64,000 nucleotides of DNA from Streptomyces sp. HUAS ZL42 (GCF_040782645.1 NZ_CP160403.1:4933001-4997000); one strand, 5' to 3'. Shown: positions 54,357 through 62,857, counted from the stretch's first letter. The notes: generated by a model not told the origin, from the letters alone. Numbers and translations: made by a program.

Positions 54357-55346
54357 TCAGCTGAGCGTGACCTGCCGGTTGGTGAGGCCGCCGCGCGCCC
54401 GACGCTCGTCGGCGGTGAGCGGTGCGTCCGAGGCCAGCGCGGTGGCGAGGCGCTCGGCGAACTCGGCGGCCGGCTTCTCCACGTCCTGCGCGCCGACCTC
54501 GCTCGGCAGGTCCCAGACCGGCACGGTCAGACCGTGGGCGCGGAAGGAGCCCACCAGACGCGTGCCCTCGCCGAGGCTCGACCTGCCCGCCGCGTGCAGC
54601 CGCGCGAGAGCGTCCAGAAGCTGCTCCTCCGGGTGCGGCATGACCCAGCGCAGGTGGTTCTTGTCCGGCGTCTCGCACCAGTAGGCGGCGTCCACGCCGG
54701 TCAGCTTCACCGTCGGGATGGCGGCGGCGTTGGCCCGCTCCAGGGAGGCGGTCACGTCCGGCGTGGCGCTCTCCACGTCCGGCACCCAGAACTCGAAGCC
54801 GCTGTGCACAACTGGCTCGAACGCGCCTTCGCGGTCGAGGAGATCCTGCAGACGAGGCCCCTCGGCCGGTGCGCGGCGGCCCTGCACCGGCGTGCCCGGC
54901 TCCGCTTCCAGGGCCCGCTGCAGGGTGTCGGCGAGGTCGCGGCTGATGTCGCCCGACGCCGTGTCGTTCTGCAGGCCGATCAGGACCGAGCCGTCGTCGC
55001 GGCGCAGCGCCGGCCACGCCATCGGCAGGACCGTGGCGAGCGTGACCGACGGGACGCCTTCGGGAAGGCCGTCCTTGAGCGTCAGTTCGACCGTGGCGGC
55101 AGGCACCAGCTCGCGCAGTGCCACCCAGTCGCACTCACCGGGCAGCCCTTCGAACGGGCGGTGCACCAGCTCGGTCACCGCGTGGGCGGCGGCCCGGCCG
55201 TGGCACGCCTTGTAGCGGCGGCCGCTGCCGCAGGGGCAGGGCTCACGGGCGCCGACAACCGGAACGTCTCCATCGGCGCCTGCGGCGCTGGCCGCACCGC
55301 TGATCTGCGGGCGCTTGGCCTTCGTCTGGGGTCGCTTCTTGGCCAT
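54357..55346 (-). CDS. SEC-C motif protein (DUF5926 family)
   Basis: A 329-residue cytoplasmic protein. After a basic N-terminus (MAKKRPQTKAKRPQ), a SEC-C zinc-binding motif, REPCPCGSGRRYKACHG, lies near residues 33-50, as found at the C-terminus of SecA and in unrelated proteins. The remaining 270 residues match the actinobacterial DUF5926 family. No catalytic motif is evident. ATG 55346 is the obvious start, and the longer frame upstream is not conserved. The gene is followed by a strong hairpin. Confidence 0.88.
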   Translation of the reverse strand: MAKKRPQTKAKRPQISGAASAAGADGDVPVVGAREPCPCGSGRRYKACHGRAAAHAVTELVHRPFEGLPGECDWVALRELVPAATVELTLKDGLPEGVPSVTLATVLPMAWPALRRDDGSVLIGLQNDTASGDISRDLADTLQRALEAEPGTPVQGRRAPAEGPRLQDLLDREGAFEPVVHSGFEFWVPDVESATPDVTASLERANAAAIPTVKLTGVDAAYWCETPDKNHLRWVMPHPEEQLLDALARLHAAGRSSLGEGTRLVGSFRAHGLTVPVWDLPSEVGAQDVEKPAAEFAERLATALASDAPLTADERRARGGLTNRQVTLS

Positions 55347-55421
55347 CGTGGCTGTCTCCCGGTTACGGCTCTTCTGGTACGGGCGGGAGCCTAGCCGTTC
55401 GCACGGGAAGCCACGGGACCC

Positions 55422-55430
55422 TGTGGACAA
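55422..55430 (-). other. Single exact DnaA box
   Basis: TGTGGACAA, the reverse complement of the Streptomyces-preferred DnaA box TTGTCCACA, in the 111-bp gap between the SEC-C protein start and the 3' end of the RsbW-type gene. A single 9-mer of this kind has some chance of random occurrence. Confidence 0.4.
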
Positions 55431-55457
55431 CGTGCCGGGTCGTCCCGAACCGGCGGT

Positions 55458-56045
55458 TCAGTCCAGGTCGTCGAAGGCGTCCGCGAAGCGCAGGTCCGGT
55501 AGGGCCGGCACGGCCGGAGCCATGGGACTGCCTCCCGCTCGAGCGACGTCGAGGCTGGAGGAGCGTGTGACGAGGTCGCCGGGCCGGCACCCGGCGTCCG
55601 GATCGTGGACGTCCTCGTGCACGACGACCCACACCGTGACCTCGCCGCGCACGTCGTCCCGTACGCCCCAGTCGTCGGCCAGCGCCGTGATGATGTTCAG
55701 CCCCCGGCCGCCGTGTGCGGTGACCGAGGGCGTGGCCGGAGCCGGGCGGGTCGGACCACCGCCGTCCGTCACCTCGACGACCAGCCGGCCGCTCGTGTCC
55801 ACGCGCCATGCCGCCCGGACGTCGCCGTCCCCGGCCAGGGCGTCGCCCAATGGCCGACCGTGTTTGCACGCATTGCTCAAAAGTTCGGAAAGGATCAGTA
55901 CGGCGTCGTCGATGACCGATTCCGCCACGCCACCGCTGCGCAGCTGAGCGCGCATGCGATGTCTCGCTTCCCCCACGCCCGCAGGGCCATGGGGTACGGC
56001 CATGCTCGACGACGTGGGCACCTCCTGTGCCACCACCAACGCCAC
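55458..56045 (-). CDS. RsbW-type ATP-binding regulatory protein
   Basis: A 195-residue GHKL-fold ATPase of the anti-sigma type. The N box is LSELLSNACKHGRPLG, the G1 box EVTDGGGP and the G2 box GGRGLNIITALADDWGV. A 50-residue C-terminal tail is rich in Pro and Asp. The start is assigned to GTG 56045 because AAGGAGG lies 8 nt before it; the frame remains open further upstream to 56228 but without a ribosome binding site. The gene diverges in type from the RsbW-like protein at 45371, and no cognate sigma factor is adjacent. Confidence 0.85.
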   Translation of the reverse strand: MALVVAQEVPTSSSMAVPHGPAGVGEARHRMRAQLRSGGVAESVIDDAVLILSELLSNACKHGRPLGDALAGDGDVRAAWRVDTSGRLVVEVTDGGGPTRPAPATPSVTAHGGRGLNIITALADDWGVRDDVRGEVTVWVVVHEDVHDPDAGCRPGDLVTRSSSLDVARAGGSPMAPAVPALPDLRFADAFDDLD

Positions 56046-56376
56046 CCCCGAGACCTCCTTCGCCCCACGCCACGGTGTGGATGCCCCATTGGCCTGTACC
56101 GGAAACCGGCCAATGCAGGTCCGGTGACGCATTCGCAACGATCGAATACGCATCGAACGCGCCGGAGCACTCCCTGTAGTCGCGTGGCTGGATTTCGCTG
56201 GTGTGGCCGAGATCGGAGGATGCTGCAACGGAGCTGGGGGGTCAAGAGGTACTGATGGGTCTCTTGTGACTTTTGAGGTCTTCCTGATCCAGTTGTGATC
56301 TTCTACGGTCGGTTACGACCTTCTCTGCCTTCTCTGCTTCTTTTCTCTGTGCAGATGTGATCGTCTCCGCTCCGGA
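56046..56376. other. 330-bp intergenic region with purine-rich leader
   Basis: Spacer between the RsbW-type gene and the 3' end of the phosphodiesterase gene. Positions of about 56268-56360 are very T/C-rich on the plus strand (purine-rich in any leftward transcript) with repeated TGATCTTC and CTTCTCTGC units. This composition is unlike the rest of the window. No gene, terminator hairpin or known RNA is visible. Confidence 0.5.
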
Positions 56377-57204
56377 TCATCGGCCGAGCTGACGCAGCAC
56401 CGCGCGCGGGCGGTTGGTGATGATGGCGTCGACGCCCAGATCGACACAGAGATCGACGTCCTCGGGCTCGTTGACGGTCCACACATGCACCTGGTGACCG
56501 GCCTGCTTCAGACGTTCGACGTACGCCGGCTGATTGCGCAGGATACGGATCGACGGTCCCGCGATCCGGACCCCCGCGGGCAGCCGTCCGTCGCGCAGCC
56601 GGGGCGAGACGAATTGCATCAGGTAGACCGTCGGCAGGGTCGGAGAAGCGGCGCGCACCCGGTGCAGCGAGCGTGCCGAGAAGCTCATGACGCGCACCTG
56701 CGACTCGGCGGCTGAGGCCGGATTGTCCAGCCCGAACCGCTTCAGGAGCAGCAGCAGGCGCTCCTCGACCTGTCCCGCCCAGCGCGTCGGATGCTTCGTC
56801 TCGATCGCCATCTCCACCCGCCGTCCCGCGTCGGCGACGAGCTCGAGCAGCCGCTCCAGGGTGAGGACGGAGGTGTCCTCACGGTCCTCGGGGCGGTACT
56901 CCCAGTCGGGTTCCTCGTCGCGTGTGCGCCAGAAGTCGCGCGTCTTGCGGGAACTGAAGTCCAGGGAGGCGAGATCGGCGAGTTCCAGCGCCGAGACCGC
57001 CCCGCGGCCGTTGGAGGTGCGGTTGACGCGGCGGTCGTGCACACAGACGAGATGGCCGTCCGCGGTCAGGCGAACATCGCACTCGAGGGCGTCCGCACCG
57101 TCCTCGATCGCCTTCTTGTACGCGGTCAGGGTGTGCTCGGGGGCCTCTTCCGAGGCGCCACGGTGGGCGACGACTTGGATGTGGTGCTGCCGTGCGTGGG
57201 TCAC
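56377..57204 (-). CDS. glpQ: Glycerophosphodiester phosphodiesterase
   Basis: A 275-residue GDPD-family TIM-barrel enzyme that hydrolyses glycerophosphodiesters to glycerol 3-phosphate and an alcohol. QVVAHRGASEEAPEHTLTAY supplies the first catalytic His and Arg, ECDVRLTADGHLVCVHD the metal-binding Glu/Asp and the second His. The remaining barrel is complete and ends VDAIITNRP. GTG 57204 gives a cytoplasmic protein; an earlier in-frame ATG at 57273 would add 23 unconserved residues. No glycerol-transport genes adjoin. Confidence 0.93.
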   Translation of the reverse strand: MTHARQHHIQVVAHRGASEEAPEHTLTAYKKAIEDGADALECDVRLTADGHLVCVHDRRVNRTSNGRGAVSALELADLASLDFSSRKTRDFWRTRDEEPDWEYRPEDREDTSVLTLERLLELVADAGRRVEMAIETKHPTRWAGQVEERLLLLLKRFGLDNPASAAESQVRVMSFSARSLHRVRAASPTLPTVYLMQFVSPRLRDGRLPAGVRIAGPSIRILRNQPAYVERLKQAGHQVHVWTVNEPEDVDLCVDLGVDAIITNRPRAVLRQLGR

Positions 57205-57526
57205 CGCGTCATGGTGCCACCGGGGCGGGGTACACGTCGGGCCGGACGGGTCACCGAGGGGCTGTGATGGCATCGCGGACGCTCCGGAGAGGAGTCTGAG
57301 AACCGTCTGAGATGTTCCGAGGATGCGCACGATTCTTCCCTCATGTCACATATAAGGAGTGGTCGTGGACCCACAGCCACCGCTTATGGTGCTCTGACGG
57401 CCCGTGGGAAAAGCTGAGGGCATACAAAAGCACATGCACAGCTTTCAGCGCGCCGGGTCGACGAGCGTGAACAAGCGTGACCGAGTGCGACCGAGGACAA
57501 ACAGCCGTGGATCGAGGAGAAGAGCT

Positions 57527-59185
57527 GTGAGCACCGAGAACGAGGGCACCGCGGTACCCCCGGCCCCGTCCGCACCCCCCGTGCCGGTGGCATCTCCCGC
57601 GACCTCCCCGCAGACCGACGCGCCCCAGGACGGGGCGCCGACGACCCCGCTCCCGGCGGCACCACCGGCCGCCCCCGGCGCGCGCCCGGAGCAGGAACTG
57701 GTGCACGCGGGCCAGAGCCAGACGCCGGCGTACGCGTCGACGGGTCCCCAGGAGGGAGCACCGGGTTCCGGACACCCGCAGGAGGGTGCGGGTGCGGGGC
57801 AGGGCCCCGGCTTCCCGCACGAGGCTCCGGCACAGGGCGCCGGATTCCCCCACGCGGGCCAGGCCCAGGGCTCGCCGCACGAGGGTGCGGCACCGTGGTC
57901 GGGATCCCCGCACCAGCCTGCGGCAACCGGCTCCGGGCCTGCGCCGGAAGGCGCCGCGGCTGCGTGGCCGCCCCCGCCGCCCGCCACGCCCTCGTACGCC
58001 GACGGGGGCGGCGGGGCGGGATCGGGCTGGGGATCGTCCTACGCGCAGCAGCCGCCGCCGAAGTCCGGTGGTGGCCGTGGCGGTCTCGTCGCCGCGGTCC
58101 TGGTGGCCGCGCTGGTCGCGGGCGGCCTGGGCGGCGGCATCGGCTACACGCTGGCCAAGGACAACGACACCACCGGCTCCACCACCGTCTCCGCCTCCAC
58201 CAGCGGTGGCGACGTCAAGCGCGACCCGGGCACGGTCGCGGGGGTGGCCGCCAAGGCGCTGCCGAGCACCGTCACCATCGAGGCCGAGTCCAGCAACGGC
58301 GAGGGCGGCACCGGCACGGGCTTCGTCTTCGACACCCAGGGCCACATCGTCACCAACAACCACGTCGTCGCGGACGCGGTCGACGGCGGCAAGGTGACGG
58401 CCACGTTCCCCACCGGCAAGAAGTACGACGCCGAGGTGGTCGGCCACGCCCAGGGCTACGACGTCGCGGTCATCAAGCTCAAGAACGCCCCGTCGGACCT
58501 GAAGCCGCTGACGCTCGGCGACTCCGACAAGGTGGCCGTCGGCGACTCCACGATCGCCATCGGCGCGCCCTTCGGCCTCTCCAACACGGTCACCACGGGC
58601 ATCATCAGCGCGAAGAACCGCCCGGTGGCCTCCAGCGACGGCAGCGGCAGCAACGCCTCCTACATGAGCGCCCTGCAGACGGACGCTTCGATCAACCCGG
58701 GCAACTCGGGCGGCCCGCTGCTCGACGCGGCGGGCAACGTCATCGGCATCAACTCCGCGATCCAGTCCACCGGCAGCGGCGGTCTCGGCGGCTCCGGCCA
58801 GTCCGGTTCGATCGGCCTGGGCTTCGCCATCCCGATCAACCAGGCCAAGTTCGTCGCCCAGCAGCTGATCAAGACCGGCAAGCCGGTGTACGCCAAGATC
58901 GGCGCGTCCGTCTCCCTGGAGGACTCCACGGACGGCGCGAAGATCACCGACCAGGGTTCCGGCGGCTCCGCCGCGGTCGAGTCCGGTGGCCCCGCCGACA
59001 AGGCGGGCCTCAAGCCCGGCGACGTCATCACCAAGCTGGACGACACGGTCGTCGACTCAGGCCCGACCCTGATCGGCGAGATCTGGACCCACAAGCCCGG
59101 CGACAAGGTCACGATCACCTACGAGCGAGGCGGCCAGACCCACACGGTCGAACTCACCCTGGGTTCACGCGAGGGCGACAGCTGA
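57527..59185 (+). CDS. HtrA/DegP-type membrane serine protease
   Basis: A 552-residue membrane-anchored protease. Residues 1-180 are a long, low-complexity Pro/Gly/Gln-rich cytoplasmic tail. A transmembrane helix lies at 184-208. The trypsin-like domain has the triad His279 (NNHVVAD), Asp312 (GYDVAVIK) and Ser394 (NPGNSGGPLL). A PDZ domain occupies about 455-545. It probably degrades misfolded envelope proteins. GTG 57527 follows GAGGAGA at 6-7 nt spacing. The upstream frame to 57404 is not conserved. A strong hairpin ends the gene. Confidence 0.93.
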   Translation: MSTENEGTAVPPAPSAPPVPVASPATSPQTDAPQDGAPTTPLPAAPPAAPGARPEQELVHAGQSQTPAYASTGPQEGAPGSGHPQEGAGAGQGPGFPHEAPAQGAGFPHAGQAQGSPHEGAAPWSGSPHQPAATGSGPAPEGAAAAWPPPPPATPSYADGGGGAGSGWGSSYAQQPPPKSGGGRGGLVAAVLVAALVAGGLGGGIGYTLAKDNDTTGSTTVSASTSGGDVKRDPGTVAGVAAKALPSTVTIEAESSNGEGGTGTGFVFDTQGHIVTNNHVVADAVDGGKVTATFPTGKKYDAEVVGHAQGYDVAVIKLKNAPSDLKPLTLGDSDKVAVGDSTIAIGAPFGLSNTVTTGIISAKNRPVASSDGSGSNASYMSALQTDASINPGNSGGPLLDAAGNVIGINSAIQSTGSGGLGGSGQSGSIGLGFAIPINQAKFVAQQLIKTGKPVYAKIGASVSLEDSTDGAKITDQGSGGSAAVESGGPADKAGLKPGDVITKLDDTVVDSGPTLIGEIWTHKPGDKVTITYERGGQTHTVELTLGSREGDS

Positions 59186-59217
59186 CGCACGCGCGCGTGC
59201 ACCGAAACCTGGTGAGC

Positions 59218-59245
59218 GGGGGTGCCGGAGGAGTCCGGCGCCCCC
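59218..59245 (+). terminator. Terminator of the HtrA gene
   Basis: An 11-bp stem with one wobble, GGGGGTGCCGG (59218-59228) and CCGGCGCCCCC (59235-59245), with a 6-nt loop, followed by GTCTT. A separate 14-bp palindrome, GCACGCGCGCGTGC, lies at 59187-59200. Confidence 0.85.
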
Positions 59246-59422
59246 GTCTTCACGCGCCTCGGGTGTTCAGTTCGTGAGAAACGAGCTTGGCCGGACACCG
59301 GTGCACCGGCGATCTGACGAGTACGGCGGGCCGATCTCATGGCCGAGCGACGGCCCAACGCCCCGTGATCCCCGCACCGCCCGGTACGCTGTACCCGCTC
59401 CGCCCCAGGTGGGCAGAGCAAG

Positions 59423-59509
59423 GGTGGGTTGCCCGAGCGGCCTAAGGGAACGGTCTTGAAAACCGTCGTGGCAGCGATGTCACCGTGGGTTCAAATCCCA
59501 CACCCACCG
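59423..59509 (+). tRNA. tRNA-Ser (anticodon TGA)
   Basis: A canonical 87-nt class II tRNA. The acceptor GGTGGGT (59423-59429) pairs with ACCCACC (59502-59508), and discriminator G follows. The anticodon arm ACGGT-CTTGAAA-ACCGT gives anticodon TGA, reading UCA and related serine codons. A long variable arm (GTGGCAGCGATGTCAC) and T arm (GTGGG-TTCAAAT-CCCAC) complete it. CCA is not encoded. It contrasts with the abnormal Ser-like element at 35229. A hairpin terminator follows. Confidence 0.97.
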
Positions 59510-59523
59510 CGCAGGTGAACGGC

Positions 59524-59550
59524 CCCCTGACCAGGTAAATCGGTCAGGGG
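59524..59550 (+). terminator. tRNA-Ser terminator
   Basis: A 9-bp inverted repeat, CCCCTGACC (59524-59532) and GGTCAGGGG (59542-59550), with a 9-nt loop, followed by CCGTTGTTCT, 15 bp after the tRNA. Confidence 0.8.
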
Positions 59551-59647
59551 CCGTTGTTCTCCGCACCGCCCGTTGGTGCCCGTAATTCCCCGGTGTTCCC
59601 CGCTCGATCGGGCACGACTGGGGCACGGAGCCCTCTGATCCGTAGCT

Positions 59648-59863
59648 CTAGCCCGATCGCGCGTCCGCGGTCCTTTGCGTCCGCCGCTCCCGGAGAAAGC
59701 TGACCGCGTGGCGAGTGGCAGCGATCAGTATGGAGAGCACGACGGCGGCGTAGAGAACTCGCCTCCAACCTGGGCCGTCCGAGTAAGCGACTTCTCCCGC
59801 GCACCATAGGGCTACAAACGTCCACCATGTGAGGGCTCGCCAGCGCCGCCGCTTCGTGATCAC
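59648..59863 (-). CDS. Possible small two-helix membrane protein
   Basis: A frame encoding about 71 residues from GTG 59863: a basic start (ITKRRRW), two hydrophobic segments (ALTWWTFVALWCAGEVAY and VLYAAVVLSILIAATRHAV) and a basic tail. GAGAGG lies about 10 nt upstream of the GTG. The region is less GC-rich than neighbouring genes, and the ORF has no recognised family. Downstream of a tRNA gene such small ORFs are often remnants of integrated elements, but no integrase or duplicated tRNA end is seen. Confidence 0.45.
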   Translation of the reverse strand: MITKRRRWRALTWWTFVALWCAGEVAYSDGPGWRRVLYAAVVLSILIAATRHAVSFLRERRTQRTADARSG

Positions 59864-60091
59864 TGTCGGGCCACCTCTCTTGGAGTGTCTGGACCCCCGT
59901 CGGATCATGCCGTAGCCACGTCCTGCCCACACCCCACACGCGGCCCGTCACACCCGTCCGCATCCGGCGACGACCCTGTCCCGGGTCTGTGACATCGGCC
60001 GTTTCCGTGCTGTGGCGCGGCGACGCCGTTGCTACGGTCCCGCTCCGGGATGCGGCCGATCGGGCCGCCCGTGAACAGGGGGACGTACCAG

Positions 60092-60748
60092 ATGAACGCC
60101 AACCGGCTCAGACCCGCTCTCGTCGCGCTCGCGGCAGTCGCGCTGACCGCTGTGCTCACCGGGTGCCAGAAGGGCGGGTCCGCCGCCGCGGCCGACGTGG
60201 CGGCCGGGGCGAGTGCCACGGCCGGGGCGAGTGCCACGCCCGGCACGTCCGGCGGTACGCCGAGCGCGGGCGCCACGGCCCCTTCGTCGTCCGGTACGTC
60301 CGGCAGCAGCGGTGGGTCCGCCGGGAAGGCCGGCGCCAAGCCGGCCGCGTCGGCCGGGACGAGCGCGCCCAAGAGCGACTGCGCCAGTGAGCCGCCGACC
60401 CCGGACGAGGTCGACCCCGACGAACTCGCCGTGTACCGCGTCGAGGAACTCGACGGCAGCACCGGCAAGGTGAACCTCGTCATCCAGCACGGTGCCTGGG
60501 GATGTCCCGGGAAGGACACCGACGGCGCGCCCTTCGTCGTCACCGGCGAGGACAGCCGCTGGGCCCTCGACCAGGCCGCGTACGTCACCGCCACCAACCC
60601 GATCACCGACAGCACCGAGAACCGGCGGATCGGCGTGCAGGAGCTGATCGACTGGATCGACGCGCATCCCGACTCCGGCCTCGTGTTCCGGTACGAGACC
60701 GGCGACGACGGCGCCATCCACCGGCTGGAGCAGGTCTTCATGCCGTAG
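60092..60748 (+). CDS. Secreted lipoprotein of unknown function
   Basis: A 218-residue lipoprotein. The signal peptide ends with lipobox LTGC (about residues 19-22). Residues 25-100 are a low-complexity Ala/Gly/Ser linker containing an imperfect GASATAGASATPG duplication. The globular C-terminal domain (about 105-218) has DELAVYRVEELDGSTGKVN and IQELIDWIDAHPD-like helices. AGGGGGA precedes ATG 60092. I recognise no family. It converges on the gene at 60815, with a shared hairpin between. Confidence 0.8.
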   Translation: MNANRLRPALVALAAVALTAVLTGCQKGGSAAAADVAAGASATAGASATPGTSGGTPSAGATAPSSSGTSGSSGGSAGKAGAKPAASAGTSAPKSDCASEPPTPDEVDPDELAVYRVEELDGSTGKVNLVIQHGAWGCPGKDTDGAPFVVTGEDSRWALDQAAYVTATNPITDSTENRRIGVQELIDWIDAHPDSGLVFRYETGDDGAIHRLEQVFMP

Positions 60749-60769
60749 CCGTCGCGTGGCCGCGGATGA

Positions 60770-60800
60770 GAAGGGGTGCCCCGGCACGGGACACCCCTTC
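60770..60800. terminator. Bidirectional terminator
   Basis: A 9-bp inverted repeat, GAAGGGGTG (60770-60778) and CACCCCTTC (60792-60800), with a 13-nt loop, between the convergent lipoprotein gene and the gene at 60815. Confidence 0.8.
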
Positions 60801-60814
60801 CGTGTGCCTGCCTG

Positions 60815-61246
60815 CTAGAGCTCGTAGTCCCGTGCCAGCTCCTCCCACGCGATCTCCCGCAGTGCCGCCTCCGCATCGCACCCGGCGGGAATCTGCGGGG
60901 TGGGCTGGAACCAGATGATCGCGAGGGCCGAGCGGTACAGGACCGGATCGTGGGCCGGGTCGATCGCCGTGGACCGGAAGGCGCCCACGCAGGCCACGGC
61001 CGGCAGGACCTCGACGGGGCCGAAGGCGCCCGCGTACTGGTCGGGGTGTTCGCGAGGGGGCGGTACGAGGTGGACCGGGGTGGCGGGAAAAGCACGTTCG
61101 GCGGTGCCTAGGAGGTACTTGATCTGCATGTCGTTGACCGGACGGCACGGGTAGCCCTCCAGCATCCCGCCGTACGTCGACGAGAGCCGCAGCTCGGAGA
61201 GTTCGATCGGGCGGCCGGAGGTGAGGACGACACGTGTGAGGGACAT
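60815..61246 (-). CDS. Conserved hypothetical protein downstream of Prim-Pol
   Basis: A 143-residue soluble protein. It begins MSLTRVVLTSGRPIELSELRLSS (start shown for identification only) and has a mid-section HLVPPPREHPDQYAGAFGPVEVLPAVACVG and a C-terminal AIIWFQPTPQIP. No motif is recognised. ATG 61246 follows GTGAGG. Its start lies 10 bp after the Prim-Pol stop, so the two are very likely co-transcribed and share the LexA-like site upstream. Confidence 0.75.
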   Translation of the reverse strand: MSLTRVVLTSGRPIELSELRLSSTYGGMLEGYPCRPVNDMQIKYLLGTAERAFPATPVHLVPPPREHPDQYAGAFGPVEVLPAVACVGAFRSTAIDPAHDPVLYRSALAIIWFQPTPQIPAGCDAEAALREIAWEELARDYEL

Positions 61247-61256
61247 GGTCGGCACC

Positions 61257-62168
61257 TTAGGGCGAGGTCTCACCCGGCTCCCCCGGATTTTCCGGGCGGT
61301 GCCGGGTCATGCGTGCCGCCGAGGCGATCGTGGAGCGGGCCTCGCGTTCGGGCAGGCCGGTGCGGACGGCGGCCGCCACGAGGTCGTCGCACAGCTCGGG
61401 CCCGATGCCGTCCTCGTACGCGCGGCAGGCCGCCCAGAACAGGCGGGTGTTGCGCTGACCCTCGTGCGCGGCGAGGACGAACTGGACCAGGCCCTGGCCG
61501 TGGCCGCCGCCCGACGACGGCGTCGAGGGGTGGGGTGTGCGGGGCGGTGGGAGCAGGAGGCGGAGCAGGGCGGGCGGGCAGGCGGCGGGGGCGATGTGCG
61601 AGGTGCCCGGGGCGGTGGCGTAGACGCCGTGGTCGGTGCGGGATCCGGGCCCGACGAGGTAGCCGCCGGCGCCCCGGACGTCGATGCCCGGCGCGAGTCG
61701 GCTCGCCGAATTGGGGACGACGACGTCCGACGGGCCGGTCAGCCACAGATGGCGGCCGCCGCTGGGGGTGAGGACGACCACGGTGGGCGGGATCGTGAAC
61801 AGGTGCCGCAGGGCCAGTTCGCGCAGGGCCGCTGTGGAGTCCGTGCCGGATTTCGTGTCGAGGTCGATGCCGATCAGGTGGTGCGGGGGCAGGCCGCAGG
61901 CGATGCCGTAGCCGGTGGCCCAGGGGGCGGCGGCGAAGAGTTCACGGATGCGGACCGGGTCGGTGGAGGCGTCGTACACACCGTGCCCGAACCGGCCGCA
62001 CTCGCCGTGGCAGGCGGGCGAGGACGGTTCGTCGCGGTGGGGGGAGCGCAGGGCCGGGAGCTTCGTACGGGACAGGGGGATGACCGCCAGGCCGCGTTCG
62101 GCGGCTGACAGTGCGTGTGCCAGGGCCAGCGTCGTGGCCTGCCGGGGGTGCCGGTCGGTGGTGGCCAT
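61257..62168 (-). CDS. Bifunctional primase/polymerase (Prim-Pol) N-domain protein
   Basis: A 303-residue archaeo-eukaryotic primase superfamily protein. Motif I is GIDLDTKSG (two catalytic Asp), motif II SGGRHLWL (His) and motif III GIDVRG, all intact. A Cys/His-containing insert (CHGECGRFGHGVYD) resembles the usual Zn region. Such proteins can synthesise primers or bypass damaged DNA. No helicase domain is attached. ATG 62168 is the start, with GGAG nearby. A LexA-like box overlaps the promoter region, and the hypothetical gene at 60815 follows after 10 bp. Confidence 0.88.
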   Translation of the reverse strand: MATTDRHPRQATTLALAHALSAAERGLAVIPLSRTKLPALRSPHRDEPSSPACHGECGRFGHGVYDASTDPVRIRELFAAAPWATGYGIACGLPPHHLIGIDLDTKSGTDSTAALRELALRHLFTIPPTVVVLTPSGGRHLWLTGPSDVVVPNSASRLAPGIDVRGAGGYLVGPGSRTDHGVYATAPGTSHIAPAACPPALLRLLLPPPRTPHPSTPSSGGGHGQGLVQFVLAAHEGQRNTRLFWAACRAYEDGIGPELCDDLVAAAVRTGLPEREARSTIASAARMTRHRPENPGEPGETSP

Positions 62169-62178
62169 GACTCCATTT

Positions 62179-62194
62179 TCGTACGAATGTTCGA
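62179..62194. promoter_or_regulatory. Candidate LexA (SOS) box of the Prim-Pol gene
   Basis: TCGTACGAATGTTCGA matches the actinobacterial SOS consensus TCGAAC-N4-GTTCGA at 11 of 12 defined positions. It lies 10 bp upstream of the Prim-Pol start codon, where LexA could block transcription or early elongation. Confidence 0.7.
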
Positions 62195-62444
62195 TAGAGG
62201 GAAGAGGGTTTTGCGGGCGCCCTTGGCGAGTGGGCATGGCGAAACGGGTTTATCGACCATTCGACACGCTTAAGGGCGAATCACGACTTACAGCGCGGTT
62301 CAGTGCGGTTTCCGTGGGCAACTCTGATCCCGCGACGTCGTGCACAACCGCCGGGGCGGTCGGCCAACTTCCCTGGCAGCAGTCGTACTTCACGCATCGT
62401 TCGAACCAAGAGGCCGGTGCGTACCCCCGTTCTGGAGGAACAAC

Positions 62445-62759
62445 ATGGCAAGCATCCGTACCGCCCGCGTTCTCGCCGCCGTCTCCGCCCTCCCCCTCAC
62501 CGCCGCCCTGTTCGGCGGCGTCGCGGCGGCGGACAACGGTGCCTTCGCGGACGACGGATCGAACGCGGCCGCCGCGAGCGTCATCGGCATCGGTGCCGGG
62601 CGCGACAACAGCGGCAACTCGGCCACCACGCAGCAGCAGGCGGTCGGCTCGGGCGCCTCGAACCAGAGCAATACCGCCCAGCTCAAAGACTCCGCGTTCT
62701 CACCCGTCAACCAGGGCAACGAGAACGTCGCGATCAGTTTCACCCCGCTGTGGTGGTGA
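62445..62759 (+). CDS. Small secreted protein
   Basis: A 104-residue exported protein. The signal peptide (about residues 1-28) ends with GGVAAADNG. The mature part is polar and rich in Asn, Gln, Ser and Ala (GAGRDNSGNSATTQQQAVGS) and ends in the hydrophobic NVAISFTPLWW. It has no Cys. It is chaplin-like in size and small-residue content but lacks the chaplin motif. TGGAGG lies 6 nt before ATG 62445. The promoter region is divergent from the Prim-Pol gene. Function unknown. Confidence 0.8.
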   Translation: MASIRTARVLAAVSALPLTAALFGGVAAADNGAFADDGSNAAAASVIGIGAGRDNSGNSATTQQQAVGSGASNQSNTAQLKDSAFSPVNQGNENVAISFTPLWW

Positions 62760-62819
62760 GCTGAAGGGCCGGCCGGGGCCCTCGACTCCCGTGCCAGGTG
62801 TGCTCTGAGGGATGTCACG

Positions 62820-62857
62820 CGTCTGCGCGGCGGTGCTTCGGCGTCGCCGCGCAGACG
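62820..62857 (+). terminator. Terminator after the small secreted protein gene
   Basis: A 13-bp perfect inverted repeat, CGTCTGCGCGGCG (62820-62832) and CGCCGCGCAGACG (62845-62857), with a 12-nt loop, followed by TTTCC. Confidence 0.9.

Noticed and set aside
59423..60091. Integrated element attached at tRNA-Ser(TGA)
   Set aside because: No integrase, no second copy of the tRNA 3' end and no mobility genes are visible; only a doubtful small ORF.
62445..62759. Chaplin or rodlin gene
   Set aside because: Small and secreted, but it lacks the chaplin hydrophobic repeat and paired Cys, and the sequence does not match rodlins.
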